Shown here: positions 20,370 through 33,193 of the stretch, one piece after another | How positions within the stretch are numbered: position 1 is the stretch's first letter | Layout: every line of letters starts with the position of its first letter | Source of the DNA: Azadirachta indica | Lineage: Eukaryota; Streptophyta; Magnoliopsida; Sapindales; Meliaceae | Length of the DNA: 64,000 nt | Direction of reading: 5' to 3' | Assembly: GCA_022749755.1 (NCBI GenBank) | Contig: CM040448.1 | Coordinates: 8,182,481 to 8,246,480 of the forward strand | Notes under the pieces: model-generated | Told to the model about the DNA's origin: nothing | Database searches by the model: none | Seen by the model: the letters and a program-made list of their open reading frames with translations, nothing else | Translations under genes and position numbers: made by a program

Positions 20370-22873
20370 AAATAATTAAAAACTCTTTTGTCCTACATCA
20401 ACAGATTAAGAAGAGTGAAATGAAAAGAATTGGTGAAAGAAAATATACATGTATAAATGCATTAGGTAAGTTTAAATTGATTAGCATAATAACCTAAATA
20501 GTTTTTCATACACATATATATATTACACTTGAAAGCAATTATATCATTTTTTATATTTTGAAAAGTAGCTTTATTTCTAAATATAATACCAAATATATCC
20601 ATTTAAAATTACAAAAACTCAAAATTAACCTTATAAATTATTTTTAAATTTCAACTTTAACTGAGAATTAAAATTATTAGAACAAAAAAATTTTCTTTTT
20701 CATTTTTTTACTTTTATTTTTAGTTAAGATATATATATCTATAAATTATTTTAAGTAAACATATATTATATTACATTATATTATATTATATGAAACACTT
20801 AAAATAATTTTTGTTTGTCACTATTCACAGTGTATATTTTAGTCATATGTATTGATGCAATATTTTTAATAATAAATTTACCAAATGCACAAAAGTGATT
20901 TTTAAATTTATAGCACTTTTAAAATTAAAATTTACTAAATATAAAACCAATTTCCTTTAAAACTGATTGTTTTCTATAGCAAAGTAGAAACAAAGTTTTT
21001 TTAAAATCTGCAGCAATTACAAATTGGCCCTTAGAAATTAAAAATATTGTATCACTATATGAAGTTTTTTTAATAATAAGAATTACATCATTCTATTATA
21101 CTCACATTGCCAAGCGTTCATATTATATGTCAAATTTTCCTTGACTTAGATTGTTTTTCTTCTTGTTAGATAATTTTTTTGAGATTTATAATTCTTTTTA
21201 TAAAGTTGCTTTAATTTATAAAATATCTTTTAATCTTAAAATTACAAAATTCATATGAGTAAATACACACTTATTTGTTAGAGAATAAAATATAATAAAA
21301 ATTTAATTTTGATTTTATATAGTTAAAAATAAACACATGCTAAAAGATTCTTAAAAAGTTGGATAAGTTTACATTGCTACATCATATTAATTCACTTTTA
21401 ATATACTAATAATTAAAGTAATTATTCTTTCTTTTTTCCCTTTAAAGGCTTTTATCTCAACTGTATAATGTTATAAAATTTTATAAGTTTTAAAATAAAA
21501 TATATCATTACGAATAAACTTTAAAATTTATAAATTGAATAATAATGATCAATGTTATTTTGTCTTTTTATTATTATCAATGACACACGACAAATATGGC
21601 ATGATAAATATTTTTAAATAAAAACAAATGGCATGACAAATTACACAAACAACTTTGGCATGATTTATGGATTTAATACTCTAAATCTACATCATAAAAT
21701 ATCTTAGTTAGCAAATTTTTATTTACATTTATCTTACTTATAAGAGATATAGCTTTAGAATTAGGCTTAAAATTTAAATTTTTGTTGAGATATTGGAGAA
21801 AACAAATTATAATGATATATTATTGTTAACATATTTTAAATAGTTTTTCAAAGTTTTTAAATTAAATAAATGTACTATGTTTTTATATTTAAATGAAGAA
21901 TATAACAACATTAGTGTTGCAATAACGTAATGATTTATTGTTAGATTGTTATCTTTTTAATCTTAAGTCATCCTAGGGAAAATAAGCATTGTATAAGGCC
22001 TGAAATTAGGAAAACACAAAGAAAGAAGAAATAATAAGTATTGTGTAAGGCCTGAAATTAGGAAACCAGAAAGAGAAAATTGTGGAATAGAAATAAGAGT
22101 TGCCAGCATTTATATATAAATTTGAATTTGATATGGATTTTTAACTAAAAAATGATTATCATTTGAAGTGGTTGAAGCAATAATATGGAAGACTGAAGAA
22201 AATATTTGAAAAAATTAGATATTTGGAAAATGTAGAGAAAGCTCATATCTATAGATAGTAACCATATAATTAACTTGTTTAATGGAACAGATTGATAAAA
22301 AAGTGTATTAATTTATAGCAGATAAAAAATATAATTAAAATAATAAGTATCATATTCTCTATAAATAATAACAGAGAAATCTTAACTAAAAAGGAATAAA
22401 ATTTTTTATCTATATTAACTAGACAATAAAGATATTGTACATAATTATGATATTGCAACATGAATTTATATTGTAGTAGTACTACTAAAATTTAAATCAT
22501 ATCATACGATCTTGCTTGAAAAACACAACAAAAATTTTAAAAATATACCGGATAAGACTCTAATATTAAACTATATTGTTTTTGCTTCAATATTTCTGCA
22601 GTACTTGTTTATTTGACTAAAAATTTGAAAATTCTAAAACTAGACATAGATATCTGAATATGAAAAATGTAATTGTTATTTATTATTTAATCAAAATATA
22701 ATTATTAAGTTAATTGTCTTTATAAAAAAAAATCAATATTCTATACTTGTACCCTTATACATTTTGAATGTTATATAAATAATAAAGTTTCTCAAAAAAT
22801 AAATAAAATAATTTTGACTCATAATAAAATAAAAAAAATTATAAAATTAAAGATTATTTTATATAATTTACTA
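20370..22873. other. AT-rich intergenic DNA
   Basis: No gene is seen. Local features are a TATTA-rich run (about 20760-20790) and a direct duplication with a 52-bp period around GGCCTGAAATTAGGAAA (21997 and 22049). A stretch near 20880-21010 resembles one near 24400-24480 and may be a worn small transposon. Confidence 0.5.
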
Positions 22874-23240
22874 CATAGGGATCAAAGGGCTTTTTTTTTC
22901 ACAAATTTTTATATCATCTATAAGCTGCTAGATCTAAACACATTTAATAATTAAAATTGAATTTGACATATATATTAATTATAGTATATTAATTATATGG
23001 TTAGATTTAATCTCACTCGTTAAATATGTTTAAATTCAATGGCATATAAATAATATAAAAATTATCGTAAAAAAGAGCGCGGTTGAGATTGAATTTGAGT
23101 TTTATTAATTATGGTATATTAATTATTTATTAATTTATAATTAGATTCAATCTCAATTATTAGATGTGTTTAAATTTAAAAACGTACAAATTATGTAAAA
23201 AATTATATAAAAAAAAGGAGTCATTGATCCTTCTCTTATA
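22874..23240. mobile_element. MITE-like element, about 365 bp
   Basis: Left end AGGGATCAAAGGGCTTTTTTT pairs imperfectly with the right end, which on the other strand reads AGGATCAATGACTCCTTTTT. There is no coding capacity, and the interior is AT-rich and partly self-complementary. The element at 33495-33735 is similar in size, ends and interior. Confidence 0.55.
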
Positions 23241-25088
23241 TAAATATATATATATGTATAAAAATTGATAAATACCCTATGAAGTTTGGGAGAAAACAAA
23301 ATATCACTAGCATATTGAAAAAACAAATATCTTTGATTTTTATTTCCCTAAATTGACGTGTTGAATTATTATCTCTTTTATCTCTAAGTTTTAGTAAACT
23401 CATAAAATAAGATATATCTTTCCAATTATAACAATTTAATCCCTATTTTTGCCAAAAAAAACTTAAAAATTAAATTACAATTTTCTTTCTTAATATATCA
23501 TTTCAATAAAAAATTTGATAAAAAATATTATCACTAAAAAATTGTAACAATAATTTTGATTAAATTTATATATAAAATATTTTTGACACTCTTCTTTACT
23601 ATCTTGATAATAATTTGATATTTAATTATTAAAAAATAAAATTTTTTAACATTTTAATTATATATGTAACATATCTATTTAAAAATTATATTAAATTCAT
23701 TATATTTTTCTAAAAATTTTAAAAAAATAAATAAAAATATAAAAAATACGTACATGCATATTCTCTCTCTCTCTATATATATTTTAAATAATATGTTTAT
23801 TTTTTATTTATCATGTTTGAATATAAATATCTAAATGTTATTAATTTTACGCATTATATTCTTATAAATAATTATTAAAATTACATATTTTAGTGCTTAT
23901 TTTATTCACATATAATTATAAGTTTTTAAATTAAATTAAAAACATCTACTTTCAAAACATATGAATAATTGGAACTAAATTATATACAAACTTCAAACTA
24001 AAAAAAAAATGGGCACTTAATAAAATTTTAAGGTAAAATAATTTTAGTCTAATTAAATCACATTTATATAAATTTAGGGAATTTAATAAAGAAAAAAGAG
24101 TTTTGTTGGATAATATTTTGCGTATTTGATAAAAATAAAAATATCCTTGAAAATAGGGATTTTGATGTAAAGAGTTTTAATTTGATAAAATTTAATCACA
24201 ACAATGATTTGGATGTTAATTTTGGGCTTTTTGTATTTTATTACCTAATAACACCTCATGCGCCAAGATTTTTCAAGTGGGCTTGACTAAGGTTTCTTTT
24301 GCAATTTAGGATTAATTTGAAATTGTCATGAATATTAAAATAATTTGTTTGTACTGTACACAAAAGAGATAATTTTAAAATTAATTAATTTAATATTCGG
24401 TAAATTTTATTTTTAAAAATAATATGATTTAAAAAGTAATTTTGTGCATTTGGTAAATTTTATTATTAAAAGTATTGTATTAAGGAAAATGACGGAAATG
24501 TATACAATAAATAATTATGAAATAAAATTAAATCTTTATGTGTAAGTATACATACGTATATATACTAACTTAAAATAATTTATAGTAAAAAAAAAAAATA
24601 ATTATAAAAATAAAAATGGAAATATAAAATGATAGGAAGATAAAACTGATTTTCAAAATTATATCATTTTATTCTTCAAAATCTGCTGTAGAATAGAATA
24701 ATTTGATAAAAGGGATTTTGAAAAAATTTGCCGGACTTTTAGACCACACTTAAAGAGTAATTAGAAGGCTTTTGACTATTTTGTAAAACCATGACCTAAA
24801 GTGGATTGGATATACTGCACCATACGTTCATGCAAAATCACTTGGGAGATCAATTAGAAAGTATAGTTGAAATACAAATTTCTATTCTTTTGTAACGTTA
24901 TAAATTTAATCAATCTAAATAAATAGTCAGCTCATATTATAAATTCGATCAACGAGGACAAATAGCTAGCTTGCTAATATTGATTCTATTTTTCAAATCT
25001 TTGAATGATTTTATTTTTCAAATCTTTGAATGATTTTATTTTTCTTCAGACTGGATTTCCAGATCACAATCAATTTTTCTTCATCAAA
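23241..25088. other. AT-rich intergenic DNA
   Basis: No gene is seen. A 25-bp tandem duplication (TTTCAAATCTTTGAATGA unit at 24991 and 25016) sits about 60 bp beyond the stop codon of the F-box gene, probably in its 3' UTR. Confidence 0.5.
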
Positions 25089-26276
25089 TCAAAAACAAGC
25101 AAAATTCTCAATATGTTGATGAGCATCAAACCAGCGATACTTCAACGAAGCTCTAATATCTTTATGAGACTGAGCTAAATCACAGATGTGACTGAAACTG
25201 TTATCAATAAGGTTGTAACGTATAGCCTTACCAGGTATATGCAGCACCATGTATGATTCTTCATCATTTGCTTCCCTGACAACACTAAGTATTGTAAATT
25301 TACAATGATAGTTAATCTCTGATGTCTCATTATATTCTCTAATCAGGTTAGGAAACGCAGCTATTATCCCATCAAGATCAACCCTATACTTCACAAACCA
25401 GCCTGAATAGTCTCTTTCCATCTCATATACATCAAATTTTGTAGCTCCGGAGTCATAATACTCAACCAGATGCAAGTGCTTGTTGTTGGACTCTCCGAAA
25501 TACCTGAAAGACTTACACTTCCTTCCTTCATCTTCTTCGACAGAATGTTGAGGCATTGGCATTATTCGGAGTTGCTCCTCATCAACGTTGAAAAACAACG
25601 AATCATTATGGTGATTAATCCAATGAATTGAACCATTGCAAAACACTCCTCTTAAGAATTCCAGATTGTCCGGAGCCGGGAAAGGATAAGTAGCGAATCT
25701 CCAAAGACCAGTCTCAGATGAGTAAACATCAATCTGGTAAGTAACAAGATCATCAGAAATCCTTGACAAGGAAGGAAAAAAACTGAGACATACGAGTTTA
25801 TAGCCAGGAGATATGGCAGGATCATAAGCTAAACTCATTCCAACAACAATCCTTAACGTTTTGACACCATAACCAACAGCAGCATCAGGTGGAGGACGTA
25901 TTGTAACAAATTGTATAGTTGTAGGATTGTAAAGGAAATATTCTTCACTAAAAGGATAAGGAGGGCAGTAGCGAGAACAAAGTAGTAATCCATTACAAGA
26001 TTGCCAAATTTTTAATTCTGAGTATTTAATGTCGGGAGGGATGAGGGATAGATAAGGAATACTGGTTGGACTATTTTTAAGAGTAACAAAATCGAGACTT
26101 GGATTCCTGTACAGGATTAGGCCTGAAAGTGGGTAACGACGGCGAAAGAATTGACGACAAGATATTATAGATTTCCAAAGTTTAGATATGAGTTTGAAAT
26201 TTAAAAGCGATTCTGTGGGTAAGTGACGCACAATTTCTATTAAAAGATCATCGTTATTTGCAATGGTCGAAGACAT
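25089..26276 (-). CDS. F-box protein with F-box associated domain
   Basis: This is an intact single-exon gene of 395 residues. The N-terminal F-box (about residues 8-45, DDLLIEIVRHLPTESLLNFK then LISKLWKSIIS) would bind SKP1 and place the protein in an SCF ubiquitin ligase. The rest carries the plant F-box-associated beta-propeller-like pattern. That includes CNGLLLC near residue 94, LYNPTT near 113, LAYDP near 149, the V.VYSSETGLWR motif near 185, and GVFCNGSIHWI near 210. That part would choose the target protein, which is unknown. The length is normal for this large family. The ATG at 26276 has a TATA box about 80 bp upstream. No frameshift or internal stop is present, so it may be functional. 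It stands alone between repeats. Confidence 0.9.
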   Translation of the reverse strand: MSSTIANNDDLLIEIVRHLPTESLLNFKLISKLWKSIISCRQFFRRRYPLSGLILYRNPSLDFVTLKNSPTSIPYLSLIPPDIKYSELKIWQSCNGLLLCSRYCPPYPFSEEYFLYNPTTIQFVTIRPPPDAAVGYGVKTLRIVVGMSLAYDPAISPGYKLVCLSFFPSLSRISDDLVTYQIDVYSSETGLWRFATYPFPAPDNLEFLRGVFCNGSIHWINHHNDSLFFNVDEEQLRIMPMPQHSVEEDEGRKCKSFRYFGESNNKHLHLVEYYDSGATKFDVYEMERDYSGWFVKYRVDLDGIIAAFPNLIREYNETSEINYHCKFTILSVVREANDEESYMVLHIPGKAIRYNLIDNSFSHICDLAQSHKDIRASLKYRWFDAHQHIENFACF

Positions 26277-26351
26277 AATTGAGAAAATTTGGAAAACGCA
26301 GCTGCGAGATATTGTTGATAGAACTATGTTGGATTCATATAAGAAGGGGTG

Positions 26352-26359
26352 TTATATAG
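26352..26359 (-). promoter_or_regulatory. TATA box of the F-box gene
   Basis: CTATATAA on the minus strand, about 80 bp before the start codon. Confidence 0.55.
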
Positions 26360-26369
26360 CACACAAATA

Positions 26370-27898
26370 CAGTAGTTCAAGCTGAGTATTATAGTTTTCC
26401 CTAAACAATAAAGGAAAATAAAAATCTAAATAATAATAACAACAGTAATAGGATACGAATTTCACTAAAAATTTTATGATCTATATATATAAACTAATAT
26501 TGTAGAACAGTAATTGAATTCGAGTAATATTATAAGAACTTGCTTTAAAAAAATAAAAATTTAAATTATTTATCGTTTAAGTTAAGACTCTAACTTAAAT
26601 TTAACGCTCAAATAAAGTGGAAAACAAAAATTAAATAATATATAAAATAGGAGTCTGTCTGCTGTTAGGATCAGGCTTTCATGTTAAAATTAATTTAAAA
26701 TTTTAGCTCAGTAAAGATACTCTTGTTATTGGCAATTAGTTGATAAGTATTTTAAAACAAAAAATTAAACATATAAATAAATATTTGTATTTATTTATTT
26801 AATATTTATGTAAAATATCAATTAGAAAGAATAATCTCGAGGCCATAGTTTCTGCAATTTTATTTAGTTCATATCAATTTTTTTTTTATAATTTTTAGAG
26901 ATTTGTATTTATCAACAAAAAATTAATATGTCATTAGAATCATTTAGATTTATGTATTTAAAGCTATTCGAATTTTAGATCAATTTGTTTTTCAAAAAAA
27001 AAAAAACACATAGTCAAATCTCTTCCTTGAAAATTCATATCATCCGTATTTTATAATTGCGAGAGCTGATTATTAGGACAAGCTCCTTTTTCTCAAAAGA
27101 AAGGTAAAGCTCTTTATTTTTTTTTTCCAGAAATTATTTCATCTTTCTATATAAAGCGAATGTCCTATATATAAACTCTAATTTCCTTATTCTAGTAATA
27201 TTAAGAGTTCTAATAGAATTTAGAGTGCATTTTGTAGAATTCTAACTTGTATTAAATTAAGATTTCTAATTTTATTTCTCCTTTTCTTATAAGAATTTCT
27301 TGTGACAGTTTTACTAACCAATCAAATTCACTTGTATGATACTCAGCCAAAATTATTCCTAAATTGTTCGAAACAGGACGTACTGGAACTACCCAAACAC
27401 CAGGCTAGTTAGCAAAAAACCCACTTCCCTTATGGGCACAAGGTGGCTTCTCTTTGGTTCACAATTTCTTTGACACGTCAGTTAAATTTTTCTAACCAGA
27501 TATGATTTGACCGGAATTCAATTTTGGTCAAGCTGAATAGATATATGGGCTTACTAGCGTACAACGCACTAATCTCCTCATGCCTCAAGCCATTCTCCCA
27601 AACATCTTTAACCAAATTTGGAGTATTTGGATGTGTGTTCCAACAATTAAGGGTGTTAAACTTGATATAAGTAATGAATATTTATAAAAAAATATAATGA
27701 GTAGGACAAATTGTAAGATATAAAGTATGATCTATCATCCAAAGTTTCTCTCAAAGATTTTGTAGTAATTGTGAGGAGACATATTTTATAATAACAAATA
27801 TAATTATGTTTCAATTTCTAATTAATTTTGTTGTAGGGAGAAACTTATAATATGCTTCTAGTGAATATGCTGATAATTACTTAACCATCTATATAATG
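26370..27898. other. AT-rich intergenic DNA
   Basis: No gene is recognised. 27340-27620 is less AT-rich but shows no frame or repeat that I can name. Confidence 0.5.
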
Positions 27899-28330
27899 CC
27901 TAGGGGTGGGCAAAATCAGTTCAATTCAGTTTAGTTTAGTTTTATATAAAAATCGAATCAAATATGAAGTATATAAATTGTGGAGTCGAATCAAATCCAA
28001 TCGAACTAATTCGATTCAATTCCAATTTCGCTTCCCACTTTGGGTTTTTAACTTTTAGAATAATTTCATATAAATATCTCAATTATTTAAATATTATAAA
28101 AAATAATTTATAAAATATACAATAATTTTTTTTATTTATACGTGAATTTATATAAATAATTATAAATTTTTAATTTATTTATAATTTTTATAAAAATTAA
28201 GGTTTATATAAAATTTTATATTTTATCTAAATAAGTTTTCAGTTTTGGTTCGATTTTATTTGAACCAAACCGAATTGAACAATTTGATTTGGTTTTGTTC
28301 AGTTCGATTGAATAATTTTGTTTAGTTATT
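27899..28330. repeat. CTAGGGGTGGGCAAA-type repeat
   Basis: It begins CTAGGGGTGGGCAAAATC, a start typical of small plant hAT-like elements. It is filled with GTTCAATTCAG, TTCGATTCAATTC and complementary CCGAATTGAAC motifs. The right end is not clear. It is related in style to the blocks at 10095-11150. Confidence 0.45.
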
Positions 28331-28826
28331 ATGATGCTATTAATATTGATATACATATGAAAAAGTTAAAAAATAATTTGTAAATTTTATACATAGTGTA
28401 CAAAGAAAGTGAAATCTTCTCCAATATTTTACACAAAACAAAATTAAATATATTAAACAATTTACCGAGTCAATTCTAACAGTTGAGTCAAATTACTTAA
28501 TTATTAAAAATTTTATCTAAGTGATTGTTATTTATAATTTTACTTAGATCAATTGTATAAAACATTATAAAGTTTTATGACAAATTCTCTTGTGTTGGTC
28601 ACTAACTTTATAAATAGTCAAAACATCATATGTTTTTAAAGAAAACAAAAATATAAAAGAATTAACAGAAGTTAGCATGGGCCATTTCTTGCCTACAAAA
28701 TCAAAAGCATTCAATAAATAATTATTATTTCTTTTGCTTTTCAAAAGTAAATAGAAAAGGTATTTTCACTCTTCCGCAAAAACCCAACTGAGAATCCTTC
28801 AAGGGAATCAATTAAATAGCTTAAAC

Positions 28827-28868
28827 CAAAGATCCAAATATAAACTTGGGTATGCGATTGGATCTTTG
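28827..28868. repeat. Perfect 11-bp inverted repeat
   Basis: CAAAGATCCAA (28827-28837) and TTGGATCTTTG (28858-28868) pair around a 20-nt loop, upstream of the second copia element. Confidence 0.8.
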
Positions 28869-29199
28869 AGGGATAAGGTTCAAGATTAGGTTGCCAGTGT
28901 GATAACTTTAGAATCCATCTTATAAAGTTTATTAATGTATTACCCACTAGGATAACATTCGAGAGAAGTTGAGCTCATGTATAAATACCCGAAAGTTTAT
29001 TAATCTATTATCATCATCATGTAAAAAAAAAAAAATCTATCCTGAATTTTGTTTCTCATATTTTAAACTTCTTTTCTTCCAAAAACGTTGAATCTTGACT
29101 TGGTATTAGAACTGGAAAAGGCAAATGCTAGTCTTTTTTTTACTCAAATTTCTCTGGAAATCCAACCTTTTTCCTTTGTTGTTCCTACAAAACTCGATG

Positions 29200-29810
29200 A
29201 ATAAAACTATCTTGTGTGAAAATTACAAGTTCTTACAACTATGGAGGAAAGAGTTCGCCAATGGTGAAAAAATCTATCCCGAAAGGATTTTACCTGGTGG
29301 AAGTAAGGATCAATAAATTGATAATCCTGAATTTGTGACTTGAAGAAGACAAGATCAATTTCTTCTTAGTTGGCTTCTTTCATGTATGAGTAAAGGAGTC
29401 TTAAGCTTAGTTATTGGCTGTAAATCCACCTTTGAATTTGAAGTCTGGAAAGCTTTAGACAAGCAGTTTGGATCATAATCCAAAGCCAAATCTCTTGATC
29501 AAGTAAGGCTTTAAATCCAAACCAACAAGTCTTTTTTAATATTTCTTAAAAATGAAAAATATAGTTGACAATCTTGCTGCAGCTAGAACTCCGATAATTG
29601 ATGAAGATTTTATTCTTTACTTGCTTGGCGAAATTGAATTTAAGTATTATTTTGTTGCCGGACAAAGAGAAGATATCATTGTCCATGATGTGTACTCAAT
29701 CTTATTAACTCATAAATGCAAACTAGAGCAGCAAAAATCTGTTAACACAATAGATGCTCAAGGCAATTATGCTGCAAATTATGCTCAAGCCAAAAAGCAC
29801 CAAAAATAAT
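29200..29810 (+). pseudogene. copia gag remnant (second element)
   Basis: Joined across frame changes and stops, the sequence shows the Gag pattern of copia elements: ENYKFLQLWRKEF, RRQDQFLLSWLLSCMSKG, EVWKALDKQFGS and a clean stretch MKNIVDNLAAARTPIIDEDF. The last continues ILYLLGEIEF ... VHDVYSILLTHKCKLEQQ (29552-29806). No zinc knuckle is readable after it. Confidence 0.82.
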
Positions 29811-30199
29811 GGTGAAAAATAACGGAGGAATGAATTATGCTGGGATCAATGTGGTTTTGCTGGCAAAGGAGGACTTAATTAATGAGAAGCAAGCTATCAA
29901 GGAGGCAGAGTTGGTGGTCGTGGCAAATTAAAGCCAATGTGCCGGATCCTTTTTAAATATGGGCATGTTGCAACAATCTGTTTTCACATATTCAATCACG
30001 ACTATGTTCCTCAACAGATTAATCAGAAAGGTTATCAACAACAAGCATACCGAGGTTATCAGAGACGCTATTAGCAGACTCTAAACAAGAATCAATTTCA
30101 GAACCAACCGAATGAAGCTGCTTAAGTTGGCCATGCTGAAGGATTTGAAGATGATGACGGCTGGTACAACAATGCTACTTATCACATTACTAATGTTGA

Positions 30200-30850
30200 G
30201 CTATCACTTTACTAGAGTATTATTGGTGGGCTTCAATATGTTACTCTCACAAGGCCAGATGTTGCATTTGCCTCTCCAACTTCTAATCATTGCCAAGCTT
30301 GCAGGCGCCTCCTTTGGTATCTTCAAACTACATCACATTTGGGACTTCAATTTGTTTCCTCCAATAGACATAAACTTGCAGCCTTTTGCGGTGTTGACTG
30401 GGGTTGTGATTTAGATGATTGAAAATCCCTCGACGTCTATTGCATTTACTTGGGAGATAACATAATTTCGTGGTCTTCTGAAAAAACAGCAGGTTGTTGC
30501 ACGATCTAGTATTGAATTAGAATATCGTGCATTAGCCTCTACTGCTACTGAATTCACCTGGTTGTAATCTTTACTACTTGAACATCACTTGTTCTTTCTT
30601 CTCCAGTTATTTAGCGTGACAAATTGAGTATTACATCTTTGGCCCAAAATGCTGCGTTTCACTCTGGGACTAGGCATATTAAATTGGATGTTCATTTTGT
30701 CCGAGACCAGGTGCTTGGTAAGGCACTTGAGGTTGGTCATATTCCTAACAGTGAGCAGGTTGCTGATGTCTCGACTAAAACTCTGCCCTTTTCTTCTTTT
30801 GTCTATTTTCTCGACAAGCTTCATGTACTTCCTAGAACCATGAGCTTGAA
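30200..30850 (+). pseudogene. copia reverse transcriptase end and RNase H remnant
   Basis: IIGGLQYVTLTRPDVAFA is readable at about 30217-30273. SNRHKLAAFCGVDWG follows near 30360, then degraded RNase H. A final open stretch (from 30624) reads LAQNAAFHSGTRHIKLDVHF, then VRDQVLGKALEVGHI and SEQVADVSTKTLPF, the usual RNase H end of copia. Stops separate these pieces. Confidence 0.82.
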
Positions 30851-30856
30851 GGGAGA

Positions 30857-31018
30857 TGACAGGATACAAGAGATTGCTGAACTAGACAAGATGAATGAGC
30901 TAAAATCCAACTCAGCGGAATTAGTTAAAAATCAGAAATTTCCAGACAGCGTGCGGTTTTAGTTTCTCATATTTTCTCAAACTTTCTTTTCTTCCAAAGC
31001 AACCCTTGAGTCTTGACT
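30857..31018 (+). repeat. 3' LTR of the second copia element (short)
   Basis: It starts TGACAGGATACAAGAG just after the polypurine tract and ends CTTGACT. At 162 bp it lacks the TATAAATA region found before the primer site, so it is probably deleted inside. Confidence 0.7.
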
Positions 31019-31019
31019 G

Positions 31020-31406
31020 CCAGACCTTTTATAGAAGCGATCGAATGTCCTTAAGATTCATAGGTTTTGATCAAGGATGAAGAACAATGGGACCAATAAA
31101 AATCATTTTACATGAATCAATAGCCTGTTGATATAGATTTGGCTCAATCTGAATGGTAGAATCCCCACGCTGAATAACGCTCGGTAGTTGGCAAGAAAAT
31201 TTGGGTTATATCATCAGGTTTAGCCAATAGTGGGGTGAAAATTGGCTTTTTACTCTCGGCAAATCAGTGGACGGTTTTGAAGGTAAGCCTTTAGATGCTG
31301 AAGGAGAGTGTGAAGCCAAGAGATTTTTGTAGCATTCCAAGATCGTAGCAATCTCTGCAAGCATGCCGTCCATGGCGAGATGCCAACTAAAAAAGGAAAT
31401 CAACAT
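31020..31406 (-). pseudogene. LINE-like ORF1 (DUF4283-type) fragment
   Basis: On the minus strand an open stretch (MLISFFSWHLAMDGMLAEIA...) runs from 31406 to a stop near 31206. The same phase then gives a short piece ending IQIEPNLYQQAIDSCKMIF, followed by IGPIVLHP, a stop and SKPMNLKDIRSLL. The spacing of LY..A...CK..(L)IG.(I)VL......P....D(I)...L resembles DUF4283, found in plant LINE ORF1 and related proteins. It ends exactly at the copia 3' LTR, suggesting the copia element inserted into it. The assignment is tentative. Confidence 0.4.
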
Positions 31407-31409
31407 CGG

Positions 31410-32512
31410 ACACTAAAAGAATTCTCTCGAGTGCAATAATTATTGTAAAACACAATTACTATTTTATCAACTTCAGTAAAGAATTTGTAACGTTAGAATA
31501 GTAATTTTGTCATTCGTATAAACCCAAAAAAAGAATTATTTGTAAACAACTTAAATTTAGTTTTAATATTTTATAATTATAATATATTTCAAAACTATCT
31601 CATAATTACAATAATTATTAAGAATTTATGTGGTAGCTACGGCTTTTTATTAAGGACATCATACCATTGTAAGCACGTTGTAAATCACTATTACCTTAAA
31701 TGATGAGATTGCTGAGAGTCATAGCAATGATTTGAGCTAGACTAACAATGGCGGGTTCTGTTTCATTGAATCAAAATAAGCCATCATTTAACGTTTTCAT
31801 TAGCACGTGATTATAGGCAGACAGATGACATAAAGTGAAAGTAACTTCACCATATATCTTTGATTAACAACTTATTCTTTGTTTAGCTTTTTCTCAGATT
31901 AATATATTACTTTTACGTGCTTTTGACTTTTTTCCGAATACACTTCTTCGCGAGTAACACGTAGTTTGATTTTTTTTTTTTTAAATATCACTTTATTAAG
32001 ATTTCAAAAGTTATGTTATTTAGAGCCATAAATATCACCACAAATACTAATATCTTCCAAAAATTAAGGTTTCCTTTTAACATTGAGGTAAGATAATTAA
32101 GTCATAATTGTTAAACATGCATGAATTCCACTAAAAAATTAATATTATTAAACATTGTTTTATACCTTCTAAGCACAGCTTGGTGATCTGAAGTACATAT
32201 AAATGCTTCAATCCGAATTCGAATAATAGATAACAGAAGTTTGAGGTATTGTAGATGAGATTTTTTATTCCTATTCAAAATATATTTTTTAAAATTATAT
32301 TATTTTATCTTTATTTTCAAAAACACAACTGAAATACTTTCGCTTATGCATAATATATTATTTATTTTACAAGAAATAAATGTAACAATGTATATATATA
32401 TATATATAATCAAGATTTATAATCTTGAAATAGAAAGGGAACTAAAAGTATGATAATGAAAGATTATGAAGACTTTCATATATAATCTATTGGATGCTTC
32501 GTTTATAACTAA
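31410..32512. other. AT-rich intergenic DNA
   Basis: No gene is seen. A (TA)n run lies at about 32390-32408. The stretch next to the ERF stop codon is its likely 3' UTR. Confidence 0.5.
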
Positions 32513-33193
32513 TTAATAATCCCAGCAGAGTCTTTCCTCAAACTGCTGGACTTCTATGTCATCAAAAAATAATCCAGCCTGTTGCCACCAAGAACTGTAA
32601 CAAAATCCATACTTACTATCTTCTTCAGGTGAAAGATCAGGAAGATTATCAAACCATGCATTATTTTCATTAATCTCTTCTGCTATTAGAGAATGAGACT
32701 CTTCATCAACACTTTCATTCTGCAGGCTTCCATCTGATTCAGTACTGTTGGTCTCAACTCTTCTGGATTGATCAACAATGGCAGCAGCAGCAGCCGCCTT
32801 AGCAGCTGCCTGAATATCTTTAGGAGCAGCACTGGCTGGCCGGGGAAGCTGATCAGCTAATTGTGGAAAATTAAGCTGAGCCAAGTGACCTTTAACAGCT
32901 AAGGAGGCAACATCATGCGCTCGAGCAGCCATTTCTGCTGTGAGAAAAGTTCCAAGCCAGATTCTTGATTTCTTTCTTGGCTCACGTATTTCAGACACCC
33001 ATTTGCCCCAGCTTCGCATCCTGACTCCTCTATATGTAGGGTGCTTCAGATTATTATTACTTCCAAGTTTCTTGAACATCTTCTTTCCTTCATTTTCATC
33101 AACTGTATCACTCATCAATCCTTTTGCTTGCTTTGAATGCTTCTTTTTTGAGGTAGAAAATGAATTGGAAATTTGAGACTCAGCAGAGTCCAT
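32513..33193 (-). CDS. AP2/ERF transcription factor, DREB A-4 type
   Basis: This is an intact single-exon gene of 226 residues. Residues 21-50 are basic, a likely nuclear localisation region. The single AP2 domain (about 53-110) holds [20 protein letters not shown] then [10 protein letters not shown] and [16 protein letters not shown]. Val and Glu occupy domain positions 14 and 19, the DREB signature for binding DRE/CRT (CCGAC) promoter sites. The [20 protein letters not shown] stretch and the Ala-rich [12 protein letters not shown] that follow are typical of the A-4 (TINY/HARDY-like) group. The acidic C-terminus ([12 protein letters not shown], ending LCWDY) is a probable activation region. 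No EAR repressor motif is visible. The family acts in stress and growth responses; the exact role here is unknown. A TA-rich run at about 33222-33238 may include the TATA box. Confidence 0.93.
   Translation of the reverse strand: MDSAESQISNSFSTSKKKHSKQAKGLMSDTVDENEGKKMFKKLGSNNNLKHPTYRGVRMRSWGKWVSEIREPRKKSRIWLGTFLTAEMAARAHDVASLAVKGHLAQLNFPQLADQLPRPASAAPKDIQAAAKAAAAAAIVDQSRRVETNSTESDGSLQNESVDEESHSLIAEEINENNAWFDNLPDLSPEEDSKYGFCYSSWWQQAGLFFDDIEVQQFEERLCWDY

Larger units (their letters stand above)
28950..31018 (+). mobile_element. Second Ty1/copia element, strongly deleted
   Basis: A 5' LTR end (TATAAATA box at 28980-28987, then TTTCTCATATTTT...CTTTTCTTCCAAAA...CTTGACT to 29100) is followed by a primer site, TGGTATTAGAACTGG. 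Gag remains lie at 29200-29810, then the sequence jumps to the end of reverse transcriptase and RNase H (about 30200-30850). A polypurine tract (GAAGGGAGA) and a short 3' LTR (30857-31018) close it. The 3' LTR repeats TTTCTCATATTTT...CTTTTCTTCCAAA...CTTGACT. Protease, integrase and most of reverse transcriptase are gone. The left limit is approximate. Confidence 0.85.

Noticed and set aside
25089..33193. F-box, ERF and peptide genes as a functional cluster
   Set aside because: They are 6-24 kb apart, separated by repeats and from unrelated families; sharing a strand is not enough.
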